Origin: Paragonimus westermani
Taxonomy: Eukaryota; Platyhelminthes; Trematoda; Plagiorchiida; Troglotrematidae
Direction: 5' to 3'
Assembly: GCA_008508345.1 (NCBI GenBank)
Contig: QNGE01003607.1
Coordinates: 1-64,000 of the forward strand
Length of the DNA stretch: 64,000 bases
The translations under genes were made by a program, and so were the position numbers. Position 1 is the first letter of the stretch. Every line of letters starts with the position of its first letter. Shown here in pieces: positions 11,908 to 22,728 of this stretch. The notes under the pieces were generated by a model. That model did not search any database and had not been told where the DNA came from. It saw only the letters and a program-made list of their open reading frames with translations.

Positions 11908-12446
11908 CTGTCAGAGATAAAAGCAAATGGGCAATTGCCGCCATTAACCAGAAATAAAAGTAAATCAATCGTACTCCGGATTGTTTTCAGATACCCAAGA
12001 GACTGTGCAGATTTTTCGAAACGACTATGTTTCATTAAAAATTATCATTGCAGATAAACAGTGTTCAACTGACTCTTCCTTCTAGGTCGATAGTTTCTCC
12101 AATACAGACTGAAAGCCGTGACAAAATTAACGCCACCGCGAGGAGGAAGCTATTGCTAGCTTTGAGATAGAGAAGATGTAATTGTCGGGTATGTCCCACT
12201 GACTTGAATCAATATCTATAGATATTTTATACTTTTATTGAATTAAGTATCTAAAACGCTACCATTAGCTTCTCCGAATGGCACAAAAATTTAATAATTT
12301 AGTACGATGGAATAAAAAATAAACAAATACAAAAATATTGTTACCGACGGTCCTATTCTTTGTGGGGTTAAGGCGCATAATATGCAGGGTCTTGGAAAAC
12401 ACAACCTAACCAAAAGGTATACACGTATTTTTACCCATAGAATTAC

Positions 12447-12527
12447 TTTGAAGAGAGTGTAATACAGCCGTTTTCGTAAAGAAGCTTTCAATTCAGTGGT
12501 GGATAAATTTGCTCTCTGATCTTCCAT
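12447..12527 (-). CDS. probable first coding exon (or internal exon)
   Basis: An 81-nt exon of 27 codons from an ATG in a good start context (gtgccATGG) to donor CTTCAAA|GTAATTC. The peptide is MEDQRANLSTTELKASLRKR followed by LYYTLFK. An in-frame TAA lies four codons upstream, which favours this ATG as the start. The alternative is an internal exon beginning at the AG after GATC (phase 0), which would let the gene continue from the exon at 13932-13609. With downstream exons it encodes roughly 310-325 residues. Confidence 0.5.
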
Positions 12528-12892
12528 GGCACATGGTTAAGCCAAATCAAGATTTAGGATTTGGTGAACGTTGGTTGAATGGACTTGGTTAACTCCGCAA
12601 TACCGTCCTGTTACTTACCGACAAGTAATCTTTGAGAAGTTAGCCGTTCGAATGGTGCCATCGATTTTTCCGGAATTTTGCAATAAGCTAAGGCTTGTTT
12701 GTATATTATTTACAGATGGATTTTAACATGTTAATCTCACATCACCAAAAGCAGATGTATAATATCGTACTAGATGCGAAAATCTATCACATAATGACAA
12801 AAATTACATCTATAAATTGTCAAGCCCCAATTGCATTTTCGTTGTATTATTTCATTTCGACAATTATTACTACGAAAAACTGTGTCAAATTT

Positions 12893-13147
12893 ATGAACAG
12901 CCTGACGATATTTATTGTCATAATTGTGCTCACAGACACACTGGGTCTTACTGACTCAACTACGAACAGATATCCCTGTGTTGTTTCTAACAGCACCTCC
13001 CAATGGTCTCCTCGTAAGTCATTTGTGACCGCAGCAAATACTACGCTGACGGCGTACTCATTTCAGTTGACAACGAACCAGTTATCCTTTTTAAGCATCG
13101 GATATGACGGAGACGTCTTTAACTTTCAAACGTCAGTTTTTCGGTAA
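12893..13147 (+). CDS. small ORF with signal-peptide-like N-terminus
   Basis: A plus-strand ORF of 84 codons from an ATG. It begins MNSLTIFIVIIVLTDTLG, which looks like a signal peptide or signal anchor, and is followed by a Ser/Thr/Asn-rich stretch with two possible N-glycosylation sites (NST, NTT). It lies antisense between minus-strand exons. A donor-like GTAAGT near 13015 and a CAG 21 nt later would form a 21-nt in-frame intron. The open frame extends upstream to about 12695. A small secreted parasite protein is possible. A chance ORF is also possible. Confidence 0.3.
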   Translation: MNSLTIFIVIIVLTDTLGLTDSTTNRYPCVVSNSTSQWSPRKSFVTAANTTLTAYSFQLTTNQLSFLSIGYDGDVFNFQTSVFR

Positions 13148-13608
13148 TGTATAATGTGTATAATGTCCCCAGTTCAGTCTGGCTTGAGTCCACTGAGGTA
13201 GTTCTTCGGTAACTTAAGTGATGCGCCATTAGTGTGGGGGCAACCTGGAAATCACTGGGAACCTGGTGCAGACATAATTCTTCTTCGGTTTGTGCTGGAA
13301 ACGAAAGAATTCAACCAAAAAGTCACAACTCTCTACAAACGTTTTCCGTCCAGTTTGAATACATTGTCGTAGCTCCGTTACAGAACTTGACTGCCCATGA
13401 TGATGTTCGACATTCTAGTCTGAACAGATCTGCCTTCTGTGTGGATCCAGTAGAAATGGCTCTTAAACCATTTTGTGAGAGTTCAGCTGGAGCACACATT
13501 GGCCAAGTGTTTGCTGTTGCAACAACCAAAATGTCGCAAACTTAACGTATCTTAAAGCATACTGCTTAATCACTTAATTCATTAATGGGCATTTAACTCC
13601 GTACTCAC

Positions 13609-13932
13609 TTCCAATGATTTATTGGGAGTTAGAGAGGTTAGTCGGTTTTTGTACGGTTGTAACCAGCCTCGTTTACGGTTTTGCACTTCTTCACGTTTCT
13701 GTAAATTGTCCGTATGCTTCGTTGAAGCCGTGGTTAGCCAGGTCAAAGCAGTCACTTCCACTTTATCTGGTGGAGAAGTTGCCCACCAACTTTTGACGAG
13801 TACTTCTTGATCGTAGTAGTTCAGCAGATTTGCATATTCCCGAGAAGTCAGCCCGACTAGTCCGGTGACACACGTGGTCACGTTTGACCTTGTGGACTGT
13901 TTTGGACTTGCCTTCTTTAAACGAGGTTCCAC
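13609..13932 (-). CDS. internal coding exon, unidentified
   Basis: A 324-nt exon of exactly 108 codons, phase 0 at both ends, with a strong acceptor (attactttctgtccag|GTG) and strong donor (TTGGAA|GTGAGTAC). The peptide starts VEPRLKKASPKQSTRSN and contains EYANLLNYYDQEVLVKSWW. It may belong to the same minus-strand gene as the exons at 12.5 kb and below, because the phase allows it, or to a separate gene ending here. Confidence 0.55.
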
Positions 13933-14817
13933 CTGGACAGAAAGTAATGTCGGATCAATATGAATAGAAGGATGACATACATATCTTCATTTGCTGATGA
14001 GGATTAACGTTAAACGACTATTGGCACTTACCGTCAAATCTTAAGTTGTGCAGTTCAACTGCGGCTCAGTCGGCTTCGAGAATGCAATAGAAATTCTTGA
14101 CAACAGCTAGTCTATGAAGTGCCAGGAACTGCTCTGGATCGCATGGCGTGAGTTTCCATAAGCACTACCAGACGAAAGCCTTCATACATACGCAATGGAT
14201 ATATTAAGGTCAAATAGCAGCTCCCTCTAAGCCTCAGATAAAGTGATCGCCGAAGCTTGCTCACGCCGACACGATTCGTCCCCTATCGTTCCTGTGTCCA
14301 GTTGAGTGACTTTCTAGACTTGACATTTTCACTTGTAACTTACAGTTCGTTAAAAGACAGAATTCATTTGCTCGATTAAAACAAATCTGAGCTGAAAATG
14401 CGCTTAACAGCCAGAATCCAAAATCAAAATATCGTTCAACAAGTTGACCGTTTCCACCATTTCAACCAGAGCAGAGGTCCTATCCCCAAGGTTATCGCTT
14501 GGAGTTAACAGAACAGTTACCACGTCTTCCTATCAAAACAATCAGGTGGTTAAGTTTTTATGTGCGGTAGTTCATTCTTGCCTAATGTGGGATCGGCGGC
14601 GCAGTGATGGACACATTTGCCTCATGAAAGCGTGACCGAATTTCTAGTATGCACTGCTCCCGAGCTTTAACAAAAGTTAAACTCGGGCATAATGCCTTAT
14701 TTTGTAGCAAACTTTTAAAAAATTTATGGCAGTGCAGCATCTGTGATTATCTGAGTTATTCATGCAACACAAGCTGGTTCCGATCAGTATTTAACTCAAG
14801 ATACCAACTGGCTTTAC

Positions 14818-14984
14818 AGGCCTTTAAAGTACGGAAAATGTGGGCTATCAAAAAGCTGGGTAACCAAAACTTCGAAATCAGAATGAACGAGTGTGTCGAA
14901 ATAGAATTTAATGAGTAATGCTGACAAACTGTTTGCGAATTGCTGGACAATCGTAAAATTATAGTTGTCGGGCCTTTTCAACAG
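14818..14984 (-). CDS. internal coding exon, unidentified
   Basis: An open frame of 55 codons in phase 0 running to the donor GGCCT|GTAAAG (phase 2). It contains NFTIVQQFANSLSALLIKF and DFEVLVTQLFDSPHFPYF, which reads as a hydrophobic-core helical segment. The acceptor (atgtgag|CTG) is weak, so the 5' boundary is uncertain. Confidence 0.4.
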
Positions 14985-15897
14985 CTCACATGACAATATA
15001 CGCAATCACGTATTTAGATCGTGAATAGCAAACTTGTAAACCCTACGTAACATTAGTCATGTTGCAACAGCTCGCGCAGAATCATATTAAAAATCTATGC
15101 GCTCATTAAATAAAACAGTGCACAGTGATCTTTTAATAGTCTACCACTGTATATTTTTCATTACCGGAGTGAATGGGTGACCAAGTGATGTCTTGTCTGT
15201 TGTTGGTGTCAGTTACCCTAACGGAATGCGGAATGAGTGAATTTGTTATCGTCTAAATGACCTTAAACCTATTATCCGTACCAGACTGGCAGAAAGTCAA
15301 GAGAGAGTGTCACTTTACTAACAACGCTACTTTTAAAGCTTTGAGAAGGAAAAAGAAAATTCCGATGTTGCATCTCGATTACGCTCCATAGATTGCTAGA
15401 ACCAACAAATCCCGTAGAACACTAGTGCATCTGATCAAATCATCACATCGCATGCCCGCCTAAACGATACTGTGGATTGGCTTACAAGTACAACGTAAAC
15501 GACACTTCTGAACTGGTCAACTTAATGGGCATTATGAAACCAGATCTGAAACACCTTGTTACCTCAAATGTGAAATCTCTGTTTATAATTGTCCATTGAG
15601 CGAAGTTACTCAAAATCCACCAGGTTTTATCACCGAATATAAATTAAATATCACCGTTTCTGATGGTTGAACTGAAACGCCTTTTATACTTCTGCATTGC
15701 AGGCAACGGTTTTTGCCTTTCGAAGAGAAGCCTATGAACATACAAACTGAATGCTCATACGTAGGAATTTAGAAACGGTTGCGGTTGATATTTTTGCCCC
15801 AAAATTTAAAGGTCTGCCCTCAAGTTTTCTAAGTGGGTTTTCTTTACACTTGAGGCACGTCCATTAAAGACCTGTTGTTACGAACAGATTGTAGCGA

Positions 15898-16237
15898 ATG
15901 GTAACACCGTTAGACGCCGAAAGTAATGTGCACCGAAATACCAGCTTGCCTATTGAAGCGGGACGTTATAATTCATCATTGTTACTTGATATCTGCAATG
16001 TTAGAGAATTTGACAAGACAGTCCTACGATCGTTGTTTAGTAAAGGCACTTCGACTGGTCGGTATTCCCAATTCAGCTCCGTACCCATCGGTTATAAACG
16101 TAGTCTGGTGTCAACCCCATTAGTGTGGAGTAAACGCATTCTCTCTGCGGACATGCTTGAAGCTGTACTGGGTATCCTACGGGACACCATAATCGACAAC
16201 AAACAGCTCTCTAGGCTAATCAGTCCAGTAAGCACAG
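15898..16237 (+). CDS. possible plus-strand exon
   Basis: A plus-strand open frame of more than 110 codons ending near a donor (CACAG|GTAAAACC, or GTCCA|GTAAGC eleven bases earlier). It includes LLLDICNVREFDKTVLRSLF and SADMLEAVLGILRDTIID. The minus strand is also open across 16328-16092, so the coding strand is not settled. Confidence 0.3.
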
Positions 16238-17573
16238 GTAAAACCGAACGTCCATAAATTGGTAGTAACACTGTCTTTGCTTTGAGGCTGAAGTGAGCGT
16301 ACTCATGAGAACGGACTTCATCATCCACTAAGTGTCTTTGATCTTGTTCAATTTTTTTCTCTCCTACCTAGCCGTTTATATACCAACCTCTTCGGTAGAC
16401 AACTGCCGATACTGCTGTCTTTCAAGTCACATGTTAACTACCAGTACCAATTATAAGTGTAGCCTCCCCGTTGGTGATACTAAGTGCCATTTGTGGACTT
16501 AGATTACTGTACACATGCTCGGTTGAAGCAATCGGTCAATTACGCGGTTGATCGATACAATGCTAATCATCACTTGCTGTTGACCGACCTAGAGCGGAAA
16601 AAATAAGTTCAAGGTCACCTACACGATGACCAGTTTGCCAATCCCGCGACTCGTTAGAGTGACATAGGAAAAAACACCTGTGGTGTGCATCCAAAAGACT
16701 GTTGCAGCTTTTGGGTCTATGCACCAGTGATCGGTTGACGGACTACAGTATACTGTGTTTTATGATTTGAATTTGAGTTGTTAAATATAACAGTCTACAG
16801 TAAGCAATGAAATCTGCCATGGCTGATTTCCTGAAACTTAGCAATTCCGATCTCATTCTTCATTTTTATCACATGGAAGAATGTTTTCAATTAACAGAAT
16901 ATACATTCTTAGACAACAGCCGTCCAAAAAATTGAAAACAGTTTTATGCTACAACATGCAGTGGTCACTTCACATCGACGAGACCTTTAGGGAAAACAAT
17001 AGACTCGTTTTTAATACGATCCACCTGAACGTATTTTTCATTCCTCATCATTTCTTTGCATGCTTTTTGTAGCTTGCTTACTCTGAAATGGTTTTAGTAA
17101 TCACATGAAACGCCAGCTGAAATTCTAATAGAACATCAAAAACTGATGTAGACATCTGTAAAGAAGCTGGCTGGATAAAATTAATTTAGAAGTGTTACGA
17201 ATAGATCCCATCCCAAGGTACATAAATAGCCCTCCAAAGACGCCACGAGGAATAGCGTGAATCTCTTCATCCGGCCTTACTTTAATTCTGACCTAATGCT
17301 GTTCCATGATCCACCCTCAGGTCCCTGTATACTCACTTTGGTGAATTCTTTCATAGTTAGACATTCCATTCACTCCTGCAGCCATGTTTCCAGGGTTTAT
17401 TGAGCTACAAAACGCATTGCAATGTGCAACCTCTTGTTATTTGCTTATACACCATTAACTCAAAACTTTTATGGTTCTATTTTCATTCGGTCTTTATGAG
17501 TTACTTCAGTATTTATCATTAGTGCTAAACACGTGATGGTATTGGTTATCGCAAATCCATTATCCGCCATTTC

Positions 17574-17734
17574 TTAACCTGGCAGTGCTTGTTTGCTCAA
17601 CAGTTTGAAAAACTCTAAACTCAGTGACTGTGGAAATGACCCAAAATGTTGTTTACAATAAGATTCAATTTCAATGGGAATATTTAAGCAATTCAGCACA
17701 ATGTTCAGTCTCATTCTCAAACTTGCTTGCCACA
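17574..17734 (-). CDS. coding exon, unidentified, possibly terminal
   Basis: It starts after a strong acceptor (cagtatttctttcacag|TG, phase 1) and stays open to a TAA at 17576-17574. A donor-like CCAG|GTTAAG at 17579 would make it internal. The peptide contains WQASLRMRLNIVLNCLNIPI and ends FFKLLSKQALPG. It is helical with no recognised motif. Confidence 0.45.
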
Positions 17735-18753
17735 CTGTGAAAGAAATACTGCCTTTAAATATCTGTTGCAAAAAGTAAGAACCACGATGTCCAGCAATAG
17801 TTCTGCTCATCGACGATTACGTTTTCCTAGTTCTGCTTAAAGCTTGTTTTCATGCATCACGTTACTATAACTGACAGGTCTGTGGTTTGATTTGATATTA
17901 GGACTTTTGTCTTCCCAGAAACCCACTCAGACACGGGTTAAGGGTTTCCAGTGTTAAAAACTTTACCAGAACAATGGTTGATGACCGCGATTGAACTAAA
18001 ACGAGATGGTTATTGTTAATCGAGAAAGGACAAATATGACGCGTTATACGGGAAGGTGCGTGTTATGAACAGCCTAAGCAAACTTGACTGGAAGTTGAAC
18101 GATGTTCCGTTAACCGGGATAAGTCAACAAATCCAGGAAGTTCTTAATCCATCTTTTTTTCAGTTTTATCTGTCTATCACAACACACACTGACCAAATTA
18201 TGGCGATCATTCGGTATCGTAGATTAAAACGTGTGAACTACCTTGATAACGAATGAGGTTCCCTGAGTGGACCGTTAAGTGATCACACTAGGAACAACTA
18301 ACCACGAATCAGCCCTCGATTTCTCAGCAAACAATCGTGTAAAGATATATCTCGGATGATCTAAAAACCTTACGGATTTGGCCCTTAAAGTGGAGTAGAT
18401 AAAGGTGAACCTCCGTGTCTTAAATCAGCAAACTTACTAGTTATTTGATTCCACTAACTCCACATTCCTGATAGGAGATTGATTTTCCGGGCAGATAACC
18501 GTCTAACGCACGGAACAGAAGAATGACAACAGTACGATTCAACGTGGACATTATGACGGTTACCTGTTTGCCAGCATGCTACCTAAAATTAAGCGTTATT
18601 CGATAGCGATGCAGCACGTTGGCAAAACATGTGCACCAAAACGGATCCATATGATTGCAATGAAACAACGGATGTTTAGCTGAGCACCGGGGTGAAGAGT
18701 GTGTCACACAGATAAGAAATAGCCATAAAGAAGCACGAGAGCAATAAAAAACT

Positions 18754-18947
18754 TTATGTATCAAATGCAGTCTGATAGATTCTAGATACCACCGACTTTT
18801 CACGTGACAATTTTTTTCTAACTGTTGCTTTCGGCCTTTTCACTAAAAGATTTGACCAGAAGCATACGCTTGCGATAAATGTCAGTAAGCCACGTATTAG
18901 TGTTTCAGACTTCAAACTGTCAAACCAATTGCAAGGGTAAATTTCCA
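18754..18947 (-). CDS. coding exon, unidentified, 3' end uncertain
   Basis: The acceptor is very good (cagttttttccgaacttcag|TG, phase 1), followed by an open frame of about 64 codons that ends in TAA. The peptide begins EIYPCNWFDSLKSETLIRG, has a hydrophobic stretch GLLTFIASVCFW, and turns basic. The true donor may lie inside the second half. Confidence 0.4.
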
Positions 18948-20378
18948 CTGAAGTTCGGAAAAAACTGTAATCCCAAAATGGAAGCCGAATAGACCACGAA
19001 CGGATTATCAGTCAAATAGGCCAGATATGAGCCCAATCAAAACCATCACTTGAAACTGGTTCCATGCAACTGGGCGGTTCTGTCGTGAATCTGGAGAGTA
19101 AAACAGTGCCAAACTGTCGTGTTAACGAAATAATTATGGAACTGAACAAATAAGATAGTTGTCAGTACAAATATCTCTTACTTAAATGAACGAAGATAAA
19201 ACTTCAGGAGCGTTAACGTTGTTAGATTCACTCTGAGACTCATCTTGGTAGACAGCAAAAACGATTTGCTTAGTAGAACAAACTGTTCCAATTCACCCCA
19301 TTTTACTTGGTGTTTTGAAACTCCGCTTGTTTATATTCACTGAGCGAGCACTATGACATCTTTTTTCACGTGAACGGGCAACACATTGGCATGTAGACAG
19401 ACATTAAAACGTTTATAGGGACTAGTTCTCCTAATATGCTCCATGTGGAAATGCAGCTATCTTCAAAGAAGAAGAATTCATGAATTCCAGTGAGATTTGG
19501 AAAAACGATGTACATGGGCCAAAGAGTCCACAAATCATCAGCGGAATTCGTGTAACCGAACGATCAACCGCCGCATGTGTACTGCTTCCCGTGTTCCGTG
19601 GATAAATCTTGAAGTGGTTCAGATAGCCCTGTTGACCAGTGTAGTTTGCTTTACGTGTGACAGTACGCGTACTTGGTTCGTTATGACAATAAGATGAGAT
19701 GTTAGATTACACTAACATGGTTTGTTAGAATCGATATCAGAGGGTTTGTTATCATTTTACAAAGAATCCATACGATGTGTCTGACGCACTAACGCAGGCC
19801 TTCCCAAAGAAAACCAATTCGTTGACAGACAAACCGAGATCACCAATTGTGCAACAATTGCGTCATGCGAGTGCTAATGGATAATAAAGTGAAACAGTGA
19901 TGCCCGTGGATGAGATGCATTCGAAATATCTCTGCTCAAAGTAGTGGTTTATCAGAGAAGAGGTCTACGGCTATTTTGCAGAACAGTAAAAGACATACGA
20001 TTGCACGATACAGTGTGGCTGAGCATACCGATACCGCTCCTTCGTATCTTTACGAAGAAATGGTGAGTATGCGAGGCGTAATATTGGAAAAACTAACGGA
20101 TTCAGTTCACAAATACGTTTGACCTAGCGACGTGCCGTAGTTCCTTCCATTCGCCTACTGGTGCTATAATGAAACCAATATTTAGAACTGTTCCTGAGGT
20201 GACCTCAAACCGTCTGCTTCCAATAACCGTTTGAATAAGAGCGTACTATGTGGATGGGTTTTAGCCTTACTCTCATTCGTCCCTTGAAGATGCACTAATC
20301 GATGTATGTCAGATGAATATCAAGATACCTGATATTGAACGTTAGTGAACAAATATTTGTAAACATAACATCACTTGC

Positions 20379-20556
20379 CTGAAAGTTCGAACCAAAAAAC
20401 TGTTTACAAGCCGAGAAAAGCTGCAGTTGGTGAGATCCCACTCCAGAACTTGGGTCCACTTTATTCCCGTTGCTTTCTGTCGCAGCGGAGATGGTTTTCT
20501 GCAGCTGATACTGTCCGAATAACACAAGCGGTAGAATTCTGGGGCCCCAGTGCTCA
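20379..20556 (-). CDS. coding exon with a GC-type donor
   Basis: A 178-nt exon with a strong acceptor (ctctttttgccttattag|TG) entered in phase 1. The 3' end fits the consensus for GC-AG introns, AG|GCAAGTG, leaving phase 2. The peptide contains STGAPEFYRLCYSDSI and IKWTQVLEWDLTNCSFSRLV. A second minus-strand frame and the plus strand are also open here, so the frame rests on the acceptor. Confidence 0.4.
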
Positions 20557-21297
20557 CTAATAAGGCAAAAAGAGAACTGGAATCGCTAGAAAACTCATCC
20601 GTTCAAGGAAAGGTTAGAATATATGTTTGTGGCTTAACTAGCTTTTCACACTCTACTGAAATTTCTAACCGGATGCGACTACCATTATTTTAACAAGTAA
20701 ATTTGCTTGAACTGTCAGTCTACTCATAATTAACAAAGCTTCCAGTATAATAAATCACCAGACGTAATGCAGACAATCTGGCGTTGAAAGCTGGCTACTT
20801 ACTGAGCATAGCTAAGCTAGAACGCCATATATCTATCAGTAATATGTTTTCAAGGAGGCGGAGAGCAAGTAGTGAGCGTTGTCGGTGTTCATCCAGGCAA
20901 GCATTCAACATATTCATTTCTGGAGGCTTCCTTCTCGCAAACTTTGAGTCTATATACAATTTCATTTTTAAGTGTACGTGTTGAATGCCTCTTCAACAGT
21001 GCGGTTTTCACTACCAGTAACACCCTCTACGTTATTTAACCTAAGCTTACATGCATACCAATAAATTGGCATTTGCATCGTCCGTTTACGTAGCTGATAG
21101 TACAGAAGCCAGTCAACAGTGTAGGTCGAGTTTCAGTTATTAATATTCACCAGATTTTTGCTTCGCCTAACTCACTAAACCATGAGTAGGTTATTCTGAA
21201 AATCTATCCGTTAGTTCCGTAAAATCCAAGTTCTAAAATATAATCAGAATCAACCCCGAAATTTTTCGTTTTTGAAGTATTCCGAATTTAACACTAC

Positions 21298-21541
21298 ATT
21301 GTGAAGTGAATGAATTGGATCCAGTGGAGTGGGATTTCTGAAACAAGTAGCTGTGATCAGGACAGGATAAGTTTGAAGTCCAGTTTTATCACTGAGTGAG
21401 AGGAGTAAGTCGAGGATATCAAAAGTAAGGTATTTTGGATACGTTTGGGGAGACAGCATTGCAAATGTACAAGTGTACTTCTTCGAAACGTCCTCATGGA
21501 ACTTCAGTAGATCAGGGAGGTAAATTTCTTTTCTACGAGTA
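21298..21541 (-). CDS. coding exon, unidentified alpha-helical
   Basis: It starts after ttactagttactacag and runs 81 codons to a possible donor CACAAT|GTAGTG. The frame itself stays open to 21250. It contains KEIYLPDLLKFHEDVSKKY, PKYLTFDILDLLLSLSDK and LQTYPVLITATCF, typical of an alpha-solenoid. The 3' boundary is uncertain. Confidence 0.5.
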
Positions 21542-22571
21542 CTGTAGTAACTAGTAATCTCTGTGCAGGCAGTTCATACCCGCACTTCATGCATATTGTA
21601 CATAAACATACTTATAGTCACCGCCATGGCTTCGCCTAGGCGAATAACACCGGACCTCCTCGAATGTATGAATAGAAATTGGTTACAGAACGGTTCTTGC
21701 TAAAGGATACGCAGAATTTGCCACCAATATTTCCAGAGATTCTGTTGCTTTCAAAGTGAAAAAGTGTATAAACGAAGTTTCTGTCTGCAGTTTGCGGCAA
21801 TCTAGTCTCTTTGCTTTGTTTTGCATTTGAGTGAGGCGTCTCGGCTTATGGACGAGCATTTTAATTGTTCACTTAGTGCGTCACCAAAGCTAATATTGAG
21901 GCTCTGTCGAGCTGGAACCAAATAATATATTTCTGTACTTGAGGTTTTAAAATGTACAGATTCTTACAGTATCTTGTCCAACTTGACTTCTGATTTATTT
22001 CTGGTGTCGTCATTTTTATCCTATATGCAAGACATGAAAGTGTCTTGAAATGTGGCTTCTGATTCCATGGTAGCACGGGTAGTTTTGTTTTCCTACAGCC
22101 CAATGATACAACTGGTACGCATACAATATCAGTTACCTATCACTTGTTGAATTTCACGACTTTATTCTGTTTAGCTACGTAACCATTTTCAAGTTTCTAC
22201 AAATGTGTCGGCCAATAATGAACTTACTGGTGACCATAACGCCATTTCATGTCTTTGTGGGTAAAGTCTAGCGAATAACTAAGACTGACCATTGTTGATG
22301 CAAGACTTCCATAGCTGTCTACGCTACTCGACCAATGCATTAACGTACTTGAAAAGCATACGTGGGCTTGGTTGCATCCATGATTGGAATATTCACAAGG
22401 CAAAGAGTGTTAACATTTTCATGGTTACACCATCTGTTCACCTCAAATGCCAATTTCATTGCAGTTTGTTCGGTATGTTTGATTTTTTGTGCTCCATGCA
22501 ATGTTTGAAGCTTAGATCGTTAGAAAGCGAAAAAGAAACTGAAAAAAATGGACTAGTTGTATCTGTTTTAC

Positions 22572-22728
22572 CAGCTGTAAAGCAGGACATGTCGCAGAAG
22601 GCTCAAATTTCGCTTCGTTGTTATCAGTCACTGGGATAAAACTCGTATAAATTACATGTGACTGCAACAAGATAACGGGCAAGCCGAAATAGTTACGATC
22701 TTTCTGCACACTAATAAAGCAGCTACTT
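22572..22728 (-). CDS. coding exon, unidentified
   Basis: A 157-nt exon (1 base plus 52 codons) between a strong acceptor (caatcatttttccgcag|A) and donor CAGCTG|GTAAAACAG. The peptide starts SSCFISVQKDRNYFGLPVIL and ends SATCPALQL. It is followed by a pyrimidine-rich acceptor 33 nt downstream (catttttttcag), so another very short intron is possible. The plus-strand open frame over 22292-22639 is treated as its shadow. Confidence 0.5.

Noticed and set aside
13234..13545. 103-codon plus-strand frame
   Set aside because: Both strands are open over this stretch and a competing minus-strand acceptor (ttggttgttgcaacag) exists. No domain decides between them.
22292..22639. 115-codon plus-strand frame
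   Set aside because: It is antisense to the well-bounded minus-strand exon at 22728-22572 and has no splice sites of its own.
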